Shown: positions 6,361 to 11,429, numbered from the stretch's first letter. The stretch is DNA of 21,089 bases from DAOTWA01 sp034435955 (GCA_034435955.1 DAOTWA010000004.1:1-21089), one strand, 5' to 3'. The notes: a model not told the origin generated them from the sequence alone. Numbers and translations: made by a program.

Positions 6361-6756
6361 TCAGGCTTTACTCTGAAGCACCTTGCGTATCTTACCCGGC
6401 AACAATTCCGCCATGAGTTCGGTATATGTAGCCTTGAGGATGCGTACATTATCGAAACCCTGGGTCCGCAGATAGGCAAAGGCTACATTGGATCGGTCGC
6501 CGCCGGAGCAAAACACGGCCACCAGCTTGTCCCGCGGGACTTCGTTTAGACGGGCAGGCAATTCGTTGATGGGTATCGCCAGCGCAAAAGGCATGTGGAC
6601 GAAACCTTTTTCCTCTGGCGCGCGAAGATCAAGCAAAATGGCCTCATCTTTCGCCCACTTCTCAAAGAAAACCGGTGGGTCGATTTTGTGTTGGCCAGTG
6701 CTCCAAAATTCAAAGTCCAAATTGCTTAACCACTGGGAGAATTGATTTTCGATCAT
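6361..6756 (-). CDS. rhodanese-like sulfurtransferase domain protein
   Basis: Single rhodanese domain in a 131-residue cytoplasmic protein. Rhodaneses carry sulfane sulfur as a cysteine persulfide and pass it to thiols or cluster-building enzymes. Seen: the LLDLRAPEEKGFVHMPFALAIP segment (41-62) with the conserved Asp-x-Arg and His, and the active-site loop C83-S-G-G-D-R-S, with C83 as persulfide carrier and the Arg that stabilises the anion. The start is the ATG at 6756 behind AAAGGAG. It follows the thioredoxin-like gene by 22 bp and precedes the TauE/SafE transporter. This is a common grouping for sulfur transfer, so co-transcription is very likely. Confidence 0.93.
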   Translation of the reverse strand: MIENQFSQWLSNLDFEFWSTGQHKIDPPVFFEKWAKDEAILLDLRAPEEKGFVHMPFALAIPINELPARLNEVPRDKLVAVFCSGGDRSNVAFAYLRTQGFDNVRILKATYTELMAELLPGKIRKVLQSKA

Positions 6757-6778
6757 CCTGTCTCCTTTCGTTGTTGTA

Positions 6779-7018
6779 TTACAGGCATTCCTTTAGCTTT
6801 TCTTCTATCTTGCCAGGGCCGCGATTTCCGACTAGGACTACTTTTTCATCAACGACCAGCGCCGGGAGCCCCATGACGCGATAGGATAAGATGCGCTCAA
6901 TATCCTGCACGTACTCTACATCGATCTTCCAGCCATTCCTTGCAGCAATGCGAGTCACTTCGTTGTACATGCTGCGGCAGGCTGGACACCCTGTCCCCAG
7001 GATTTTCACCTCCATCAT
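6779..7018 (-). CDS. small thioredoxin-like redox-active disulfide protein (CPAC)
   Basis: Glutaredoxin-sized thioredoxin fold of 79 residues, like the archaeal/bacterial redox-active disulfide protein family (MTH895 type). Seen: the active site C11-P-A-C14 after KILGTG, a cis-proline at P52 in MGLPALVVD, and a C-terminal Cys (C78). It should reduce disulfides or persulfides in the cytoplasm, plausibly on the neighbouring rhodanese or the Cys-rich peptide. Two adjacent ATG codons (7018, 7015) are possible starts; the ribosome-binding site is weak (GGGCGGG). It is the first gene of the run going on to rhodanese and TauE/SafE, and an ArsR-type operator lies only 15 bp upstream. Confidence 0.9.
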   Translation of the reverse strand: MMEVKILGTGCPACRSMYNEVTRIAARNGWKIDVEYVQDIERILSYRVMGLPALVVDEKVVLVGNRGPGKIEEKLKECL

Positions 7019-7032
7019 TACCCGCCCAAATC

Positions 7033-7052
7033 ATATTCAATTAATTGCATAT
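7033..7052 (-). promoter_or_regulatory. candidate ArsR operator upstream of the thioredoxin-rhodanese-TauE operon
   Basis: A 20-bp AT-rich near-palindrome, ATATTCAATTAATTGCATAT, symmetric at 18 of 20 positions with a perfect CAATTAATTG core, 15 bp before the start of the thioredoxin-like gene. AT-rich inverted repeats of this kind are typical ArsR/SmtB operators. A -10-like TATGAT (7030-7035, minus strand) overlaps its edge; no good -35 is seen. It matches the element at 7526-7545 at 15 of 20 positions. Confidence 0.55.
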
Positions 7053-7149
7053 TAATGCCCTTAAAAAAAGATCCCCGCTATAACTCGCCTGACCGGTGAA
7101 CCGTTCAGTTTTGCAACCATTCGTCCAGCTCCTCCAATAGTACGATGAG

Positions 7150-7524
7150 TTACATTCCTGTCGCCTGTTGTTCTGCAGTGCAGCGTGGACAGGAACATTG
7201 AAAGCCGGCGCGGTTAATATCCGGGAGCTCCTGTCCGGTTATTTTCTGCACCAGATCAAGAACGTCAAAAACACGCGGATCGACCACCCGGTAGTAAATA
7301 TTCCACCCCTCACGCCGATCCTTGATCAAACCGCTTTCGCGCAGCACCGAAAGCTGCTGGGAAATGTACGCCTGCCGAAGGCCAAGATGCGCTTCCAGAT
7401 GGCAGACGCACTCTTCTTCGTCTCGCAACATTTCCAGAATAGCGATGCGAGCGGGATGATTGAGTGCTTTGAAAAATTGGGCTTGCGCCTCAAAAGGTTC
7501 TACCTGAGATCTTGGCTCGATCAT
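7150..7524 (-). CDS. ArsR/SmtB-family transcriptional regulator with CVC and C-terminal CxCxxC cysteines
   Basis: Winged-helix repressor of 124 residues. Seen: the dimer/DNA-binding region FFKALNHPARIAILEML (17-33), the alpha-3 motif E38-C-V-C41-H-L, matching the ArsR metalloid site ELCVCDL, the recognition helix QAYISQQLSVLRESGL (51-66), and a C-terminal cluster C110-S-C112-P-R-C115. Such repressors leave DNA when arsenite, antimonite or a soft metal, or in some relatives a persulfide, binds the thiols. The ATG at 7524 has only a weak GGAA upstream. Its own promoter (7547-7574) contains a downstream operator-like repeat, indicating autoregulation. A similar operator precedes the next operon, which contains the ACR3-like transporter, so that operon is the likely target. 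Confidence 0.93.
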   Translation of the reverse strand: MIEPRSQVEPFEAQAQFFKALNHPARIAILEMLRDEEECVCHLEAHLGLRQAYISQQLSVLRESGLIKDRREGWNIYYRVVDPRVFDVLDLVQKITGQELPDINRAGFQCSCPRCTAEQQATGM

Positions 7525-7525
7525 A

Positions 7526-7545
7526 ATATTCCATTCTTTGAATGT
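7526..7545 (-). promoter_or_regulatory. candidate autoregulatory ArsR operator
   Basis: The 20-bp element ATATTCCATTCTTTGAATGT contains a perfect CATTC-TTT-GAATG inverted repeat. It lies between the -10 box and the ATG of the ArsR gene, where a bound repressor would block transcription. It agrees with the element at 7033-7052 at 15 of 20 aligned positions, including ATATTC at one end and TTG near the centre. Confidence 0.55.
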
Positions 7546-7546
7546 A

Positions 7547-7574
7547 ATTTTACTTTACTTCATTCGATTGTCAA
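7547..7574 (-). promoter_or_regulatory. sigma-70-type promoter of the metalloid-type arsR gene
   Basis: Minus-strand TTGACA (7574-7569), a 16-bp spacer, then TAAAAT (7552-7547). The -35 is a perfect consensus and the -10 matches at five of six positions. It lies 23 bp before the ATG, with the operator-like repeat between. This marks a fresh transcription start after the upstream ArsR gene. Confidence 0.65.
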
Positions 7575-7642
7575 GAAGTCATTTGTCATATAATTTGGTG
7601 ATTTTCATGATGCAACTATTGGAGCGTCGCGAGCATCATCAT

Positions 7643-7939
7643 TTATCCATTCTGCATTGCTTCACGCTTTGGGTCGATTTCCTCGAACAGGTGTTTCAGC
7701 CAGCGGGTCTCTGGGGTTTCTGCCAACCGGTAACAAACGCTCCAGCCATTCCTCTGAGACTCGACCCAACCCATGGATCGTAAAAACATCAACTGTTGTG
7801 ATATGTAGGCTTGTCGCTGGCTGGTGCAACGCATGAGATCGCTGACACATAACGGCCCGCGAGCCAGCAAACTTAATATCTGTATACGGACTGGATTTCC
7901 CAGAAGGCGAAAAACCCGCGCGAATCGTTCATAATCCAT
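7643..7939 (-). CDS. ArsR-family transcriptional regulator (second, shorter)
   Basis: Winged-helix protein of 98 residues. Seen: RVFRLLGNPVRIQILSLLA (8-26), the segment GPLCVSDLMRCTSQRQAYISQQL (28-50) with C31 and C38 near where ArsR proteins hold sensor cysteines, and C69 in the wing (WSVCYR). It lacks the CVC motif of its neighbour. Its recognition helix QAYISQQL is identical to that of the 7150-7524 protein, so the two may read related operators. The three Cys could form a metal or thiol-redox sensor. The ATG at 7939 follows AAGGAG. It lies 42 bp after the SufBD-type gene, so it may be the last gene of that operon. The ligand is unknown. Confidence 0.92.
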   Translation of the reverse strand: MDYERFARVFRLLGNPVRIQILSLLARGPLCVSDLMRCTSQRQAYISQQLMFLRSMGWVESQRNGWSVCYRLAETPETRWLKHLFEEIDPKREAMQNG

Positions 7940-7981
7940 CTAGATCTCCTTTGCGATCCATATTCCAATCATCAAGGAGCT

Positions 7982-8968
7982 TCACCGGATCATCGCCCGG
8001 ATGATGAGATCCACCGCCTCGGCCTCATCCAGGCCGCGAGCCATGAGCGTCTCTATCTCTTTACGATTAACCGTACCAATCGCAGCTTCATGGGTCACCA
8101 GAGCATGGGCGTTCGTCACCTTCACCAGGGGGTTGTTGGCTGCCATGGCTTGATCGCGGACAATCTCGGTACAATCCATGTGCCCGCGTGCGCCAGGAGC
8201 GTTGCCTTCCATGGTTGTATTGACTTCACTGATGGCCCGGCCTTTGACGGCAATGCGGGTTTTTGACAACCCGCGAGCATTATCTCCATTCAACCGGATG
8301 GTTTCCTGCAATTTCACTTTGTCGTCCTCGCTGCCATAAGCTTTCGTGACCAGTTCCACCAACGCATCCTGCCCTGCATCCGCCACATAATCCATTTCCA
8401 GGCTGCCGATCCTGCCCCGCGTCAGGACGAAACTGCCGGTAAACTGGCCTCCGTCTTCGACAATGATTTTCGATGTGGGACGAACATCAATCCCGCCAGT
8501 TTGACCATGAAAATGTTCCTCACTATACGTCAGGCGTGCTTCGCGGCCGACGTGAATGTTCGCGACCATGCGATGTTCCACTCGTAAAGCGTTAGGAAAC
8601 GAGCAGTGCGCCAGGAATTCCACCTGGGCTCCATGGCCGATCTCGTATTCGGCTTCGATCTGCTGTATGCCTTCGGCCGGGATCACACCAAAACATAAAT
8701 GGACGGGATAGCGGACGCGGGTATTCGGCTCGACCAAAATGCGCGCATGAACACCCTGTTCGAGCGGCTCGGCCTCTAAGTGGACGCCAGGGATCGAATG
8801 AGAAGCCAGCACCTGGCTTCCACTGACCACCAATGTCGCCACTTCGGGCAGTTTCAGTGCATCGGGATCACCACCAGCTTGCCGGTATGCGTCCATCATG
8901 GCTTCCATTTCACCTGCCCAAGATGGCGCACGTCCAATCGCATGTTGACCCATTTGAATAGAACTCAT
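7982..8968 (-). CDS. SufB/SufD-family Fe-S cluster scaffold, short SmsB type
   Basis: Core component of Fe-S assembly, about 328 residues and thus shorter than proteobacterial SufB or SufD. The size matches the archaeal/anaerobe SufBD (SmsB) proteins that work only with a SufC-type ATPase. Seen: a beta-helix-like central region rich in alternating hydrophobic residues (about 100-260), three Cys (C92, C122, C266), and the C-terminal block NPLVKVTNAHALVTHEAAIGTV (279-300). There H293-E294 aligns with the SufB/SufD Cys-x-His-Gly-Ala-x-x-Gly stretch, but the Cys is absent. The ATG at 8968 overlaps the SufC stop as ATGA, indicating tight coupling; longer upstream starts would run into the SufC gene. 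The ArsR-family gene follows. Confidence 0.9.
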   Translation of the reverse strand: MSSIQMGQHAIGRAPSWAGEMEAMMDAYRQAGGDPDALKLPEVATLVVSGSQVLASHSIPGVHLEAEPLEQGVHARILVEPNTRVRYPVHLCFGVIPAEGIQQIEAEYEIGHGAQVEFLAHCSFPNALRVEHRMVANIHVGREARLTYSEEHFHGQTGGIDVRPTSKIIVEDGGQFTGSFVLTRGRIGSLEMDYVADAGQDALVELVTKAYGSEDDKVKLQETIRLNGDNARGLSKTRIAVKGRAISEVNTTMEGNAPGARGHMDCTEIVRDQAMAANNPLVKVTNAHALVTHEAAIGTVNRKEIETLMARGLDEAEAVDLIIRAMIR

Positions 8969-9747
8969 CCGGTTTTCCTTTCCTGATCCAGGCTTTGTCC
9001 GGCGAGGGTCGCCGGTGTCCAGGGCTGATTGCCGAGGGTATCCAGGTGGGTTTGGCAGCGGGTCTGATAATACCTGTTGGCGTCCATTGGACTCCCGTGG
9101 AAGACGATCGTTCCGAGGCACATCAGGGAAGCCTCATCGGCAACACCGATCAGCTCAGGCCGATGGGTAATGAGCAGAATCGCGCTCCCCTGGTTCGCCA
9201 ACTTTTGGATCAACCGGGTGATATCTACAACCGAGAGCGCATCGATGCCCGAATCGGGTTCATCCAGGATTGCAAGGCGAGGCTGCATGGCATAAACCGC
9301 TGCCAGTTCCACCCTTTTTCGCTCGCCGCCGGACAAGGTCTGATCCACAGGGCGGTAGCCATAGGCTTTAACCGGCAGCGAAACCGCTTCCAGAGCCGCA
9401 ATGACCTTCTCGCGATTATTCTCGCCGGCGCCAAGGCCGATATATTTTCCGATCGGCAAACCTTCAAAACGCACCGGTTCCTGCCATGCCAGGGTGATTC
9501 CCATCCGCGCGCGTTCAGTAATGGAGGCATGGGTGATATCTTTGCCATCCAGGATGATCCGCCCCGTCGTAGGCGTGTAGCCCTCACAGCCCATAATGGT
9601 ATAGGCTAATGATGATTTTCCAGAACCATTCAAGCCCAACAAAGCGTGGATTTTCCCCGGGTAGAAAGACAGGTTAATATTCTGCAAAATCCAGCGGTCG
9701 GACTTTCTTAGAGAAAGATCTTCGATGATCAGAAAGGGTTCATCCAT
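8965..9747 (-). CDS. sufC: SufC-type ABC ATPase for Fe-S cluster assembly (SmsC)
   Basis: Cytosolic ABC-type ATPase of 260 residues that should power conformational change of the SufBD scaffold encoded directly downstream. Seen: Walker A GLNGSGKSS (38-46), Q-loop Q89 in AWQEP, signature LSGGERKR (138-145), Walker B LAILDEPDSGID (158-169) with catalytic E163, and the switch His195 in ITHRPE. The EPDSGID form is characteristic of SufC, not of importer ATPases. The start is the ATG at 9747 behind AAGGA. It overlaps the scaffold gene by four bases. No SufS, SufU or SufE is visible, in line with minimal SufCB/Sms systems of anaerobes. Sulfur could come from sulfide or from the rhodanese encoded nearby. 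Confidence 0.94.
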   Translation of the reverse strand: MDEPFLIIEDLSLRKSDRWILQNINLSFYPGKIHALLGLNGSGKSSLAYTIMGCEGYTPTTGRIILDGKDITHASITERARMGITLAWQEPVRFEGLPIGKYIGLGAGENNREKVIAALEAVSLPVKAYGYRPVDQTLSGGERKRVELAAVYAMQPRLAILDEPDSGIDALSVVDITRLIQKLANQGSAILLITHRPELIGVADEASLMCLGTIVFHGSPMDANRYYQTRCQTHLDTLGNQPWTPATLAGQSLDQERKTG

Positions 9748-9777
9748 GAGATATTCCTTGCCATGAATTTCACGATA

Positions 9778-10107
9778 TCATTCTGCCAAAGTTAAAGCTT
9801 GATTTCTAGCAGCTTCGACGAGCTCTAAAATTGATCCGTGTTGCGCGAGATACACTTGAATGTTCGCCTCTTTGAGCTTTTCCAACGATGGATGGGAAAT
9901 CATACCCGTGACGAGCCGATCGACCTTTTCTTCAACCAATTTTTCCGCCAGAAGCGGGCCATCTATTAAGGACGCTTCACGATAAGGGTTCATCCAGGCT
10001 TCGAATCGGTCGGAATCATCCACAATCACAATTTGAAGACAGGTCTCAAAATTCGCATCCAGCCAGGCGCCCAGACCGGCGCCTTTGGCAGTCACTGCGA
10101 TTTTCAT
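9778..10107 (-). CDS. NifB/NifX-type iron-molybdenum cofactor family domain protein
   Basis: Compact NifX-like domain of 109 residues. Seen: MKIAVTAKGAGLGAWLDANFETC, in which the family's usual S-x-H-F-G-R-A is replaced by a D-A-N-F-E-T-C version with C23, and the second half with VDRLVTGMISHPSLEKLKEANIQVY. Family members bind or shuttle Fe-S or heterometal clusters. I set the start at the ATG at 10107, which has GGAGG six bases upstream; an in-frame extension to 10167 would run through a strong hairpin and lacks a ribosome-binding site. It lies between the HdrA-like gene and sufC, suggesting a role in cluster delivery. It is clearly divergent from the NifX-like protein at 2872-3270. Confidence 0.85.
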   Translation of the reverse strand: MKIAVTAKGAGLGAWLDANFETCLQIVIVDDSDRFEAWMNPYREASLIDGPLLAEKLVEEKVDRLVTGMISHPSLEKLKEANIQVYLAQHGSILELVEAARNQALTLAE

Positions 10108-10123
10108 CACCAACCTCCATCCC

Positions 10124-10156
10124 TGGTGGTGGGAGAGGTAGCCTCTCCCACCACCA
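10124..10156 (-). repeat. 15-bp perfect hairpin in the leader of the NifX-like gene
   Basis: TGGTGGTGGGAGAGG pairs perfectly with CCTCTCCCACCACCA around a 3-nt loop. It occupies most of the 65-bp gap between the HdrA-like stop and the NifX-like ATG and ends 16 bases before that ATG. There is no U-tract, so mRNA processing or stability, or a dispersed hairpin repeat, is more likely than termination. Confidence 0.6.
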
Positions 10157-10172
10157 ACACAAACCAATTCGG

Positions 10173-10529
10173 CTATTCGCCCTTGATCACCTTTTCAATG
10201 GCCGCCACCGTCTGTTCGGTATCCATATTGCGGATTTCCACGGCATGGAGATGATCCATATCGAAACCAGCCGCCTCGAAAGCGTCGCGGAACATTTTGG
10301 TCTGCATGGTCGGGTCACACGCCCCGATGTAAAGTTCGTCGGTTGAGTTGCCCTTCAATAGGCTGGTAAGAAAGACGTCGCCATCTTTTGAGCACAGTTG
10401 AGGATGGATCGCCATGTAATCGATCAGCCTGTCTCGCCGAATGGCATTACCGACCTCGAAGATGTTCATCTTCTGAAACGATGGGCAGTTGCCCTGGCAG
10501 ACGCACAGGAGTAGACCTTTGTTTGCCAT
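10173..10529 (-). CDS. stand-alone HdrA N-terminal-like iron-sulfur domain protein
   Basis: Protein of 118 residues resembling only the N-terminal domain of heterodisulfide reductase subunit A (HdrA), which holds a [4Fe-4S] cluster. Seen: LLLCVCQGNCPSF (C9, C11, C15), like the HdrA V-C-H-C-G-x-N start; QLCSKDG (C46), like HdrA M-C-S-x-x-G; and YIGACDPTMQTKMFRDAFEAAGFD (67-90, C71), matching HdrA A-C-S/T-P-x-x-x-x-x-x-F. The flavin and further Fe-S domains of full HdrA are absent, so it may hold a cluster alone or dock with the adjacent ferredoxin. The ATG at 10529 follows GGAGG, 12 bp after the ferredoxin stop; translational coupling is likely. The function in this stand-alone form is not established. 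Confidence 0.82.
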   Translation of the reverse strand: MANKGLLLCVCQGNCPSFQKMNIFEVGNAIRRDRLIDYMAIHPQLCSKDGDVFLTSLLKGNSTDELYIGACDPTMQTKMFRDAFEAAGFDMDHLHAVEIRNMDTEQTVAAIEKVIKGE

Positions 10530-10541
10530 TTCTTCCTCCGC

Positions 10542-10748
10542 TCAGCTATCCATATCGCCGAAATAAGTGATCGCATCGCTGGGGCAGATCTTGGCACACC
10601 CCCGGCAGAATTCCACGCATCCATCCGGGTTGACCACCCTTGGATAGAGATCGCCCATCTCGAAGACATTGTTCTGGCAAAATTCCAGACACGAGTTGCA
10701 ACTTGTGCATAGATCTTCATGGATGATGGGATACCAGTTTTTCGCCAT
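10542..10748 (-). CDS. 2[4Fe-4S] ferredoxin
   Basis: Complete bacterial-type dicluster ferredoxin of 68 residues. It carries C14-x2-C17-x2-C20-x3-C24 and C44-x3-C48-x2-C51-x3-C55-Pro. The one-residue expansion in the second motif (C-x3-C in place of C-x2-C) is shared with the partial ferredoxin at 1-205, as are the 30-residue distance between motifs and the flanking residues. A low-potential one-electron carrier in the cytoplasm is expected. The ATG at 10748 follows AGGAGG. The HdrA-like protein encoded 12 bp downstream is the obvious redox partner. A 20-residue Cys-rich peptide gene precedes it by 59 bp. Confidence 0.95.
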   Translation of the reverse strand: MAKNWYPIIHEDLCTSCNSCLEFCQNNVFEMGDLYPRVVNPDGCVEFCRGCAKICPSDAITYFGDMDS

Positions 10749-10807
10749 TATGACCTCCTGAATGTGAATTGGAAATTTGACCTCATGGGATCGGCAACGA
10801 TTTCCCC

Positions 10808-10870
10808 TTATGGAGGCCTTTTATGGCAGCGACAGGCGCTGCCGCAATGTGTGCGGCACTTCTTGCACAT
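10808..10870 (-). CDS. 20-residue cysteine-rich microprotein
   Basis: Very short frame, first in the minus-strand Fe-S cluster. The ATG at 10870 has AAAGGAG with a five-base spacer, as good as any site in the window; the stop is TAA at 10810-10808. The product begins MCKKCRTHC and continues SACRCHK: five Cys (2, 5, 9, 14, 16) and two His (8, 17) in only 20 residues, the rest mostly basic or small. It opens with the same Met-Cys-x-x-Cys pattern as the 43-residue peptide at 5398-5529. It could be a metal- or cluster-binding peptide or a Cys-sensing leader peptide. Nothing longer with coding character reads through this segment. A small HXXC-type family is possible, but I recognise none. Confidence 0.55.
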   Translation of the reverse strand: MCKKCRTHCGSACRCHKRPP

Positions 10871-10982
10871 GGTTTCTCCTTTGATCAATATTGAACCTTG
10901 GTATCTGTCTGGTAGCCGCCAGTTATTGGATAGCGACCTCGAAGGTATCTGCAAAGCTTTGATATTCGATATTTTGAATATT

Positions 10983-11010
10983 ATTCTACCTTTGATTGAC
11001 GGGTGCGCAA
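10983..11010 (-). promoter_or_regulatory. promoter of the Fe-S cluster operon
   Basis: Minus-strand TTGCGC (11010-11005), a 16-bp spacer and TAGAAT (10988-10983, five of six to consensus). The poor -35 fits an activator-dependent promoter, and a CRP/FNR-type site lies just upstream. The leader to the peptide ATG at 10870 would be about 105 nt. Confidence 0.5.
10990..11006. repeat. 17-bp direct repeat, copy 1
   Basis: CTTTGATTGACGGGTGC lies in the spacer and -35 area of the Fe-S operon promoter. A second copy, CTTTGGATGACGGGTGC, at 11114-11130 in the same orientation matches at 15 of 17 positions. Confidence 0.5.
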
Positions 11011-11028
11011 GAGTGATGTTTATCACAA
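11011..11028 (-). promoter_or_regulatory. CRP/FNR-family binding site
   Basis: TTGTGATAAACATCACTC contains the perfect inverted repeat GTGAT-N4-ATCAC and fits the TGTGA-N6-TCACA pattern used by CRP, HcpR and related regulators. Its centre is about 42-44 bp upstream of the start predicted from the -10 at 10983-10988, which is class II activator spacing. FNR proper prefers TTGAT-N4-ATCAA, so an HcpR/DNR-like regulator is at least as likely. Confidence 0.55.
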
Positions 11029-11113
11029 TATTGGCCGTACTTACAGCACTCTAACGGTTTCAAATTACCCGTGGGAATACTCGAAGCAAACCCTCAACCG
11101 TGTGGGTCTTCCT

Positions 11114-11130
11114 CTTTGGATGACGGGTGC
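11114..11130. repeat. 17-bp direct repeat, copy 2
   Basis: CTTTGGATGACGGGTGC, 124 bp from copy 1, sharing an exact TGACGGGTGC core. It could be an upstream operator for a regulator that also covers the promoter copy. Confidence 0.45.
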
Positions 11131-11292
11131 TGTCTGTTCGTACAGATGATTTCCCCAAAAGATGGATGACCTGTTTTGGCAAGCCTTTCCGATCCTATCC
11201 CTGTGCCCCTGAGGGAAATGCCGGGATTGAATTAAGTTCTGTCTAAAGGGTCAATCCTGAACTTGTTATTTAACACCCTCGAAATACGCCTT

Positions 11293-11321
11293 TTGATAAA
11301 ATCGAATTTATGTCCTAACAT
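11293..11321 (+). promoter_or_regulatory. candidate promoter of the LacD-like aldolase gene
   Basis: TTGATA (11293-11298), a 17-bp spacer and TAACAT (11316-11321): five and four of six to sigma-70 consensus. It would give a leader of about 130 nt before the ATG at 11457. A TACAAT at 11435-11440 is too close to the start to leave room for the ribosome-binding site. Confidence 0.35.
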
Positions 11322-11419
11322 TCAGACTCCACCATCATAGTAGCCGTGGATATGGGAAGATCGCTCCGTTCGAACCATGATAACTGCGGGGTTAATCTGG
11401 CCTTAATTGAGAGGCAATA

Positions 11420-11429
11420 ATCACGTGAT
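11420..11429. promoter_or_regulatory. ATCACGTGAT palindrome upstream of the aldolase gene
   Basis: Perfect 10-bp palindrome centred about 32 bp before the LacD-like ATG, downstream of the candidate promoter. The position suits a repressor operator, for example for a LacI- or GntR-type sugar regulator, but no such regulator is in the window. Confidence 0.35.

Noticed and set aside
8969..9121. Longer N-terminus for the SufBD-type protein
   Set aside because: It would overlap about 150 bases of sufC in another frame; the ATG at 8968 forms a normal ATGA overlap and begins family-like sequence.
8995..9609. A 204-codon open frame on the plus strand
   Set aside because: It lies entirely opposite sufC, whose ABC motifs are complete; it is an antisense shadow in GC-rich DNA.
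2872..10107. Nitrogen fixation locus, suggested by two NifX-like proteins
   Set aside because: No nifHDK, nifB radical-SAM domain, nifE or nifN is present; NifX-like single domains are common in anaerobes without nitrogenase.
11224..11264. H-type pseudoknot from the interleaved repeats
   Set aside because: The last loop would be a single base spanning a 7-bp stem, which is geometrically implausible; alternative hairpins or protein sites are more likely.
11361..11400. GTTCGAACC resembling a tRNA T-loop
   Set aside because: No acceptor stem, anticodon arm or CCA-compatible end can be built around it; it is simply an 8-bp palindrome.
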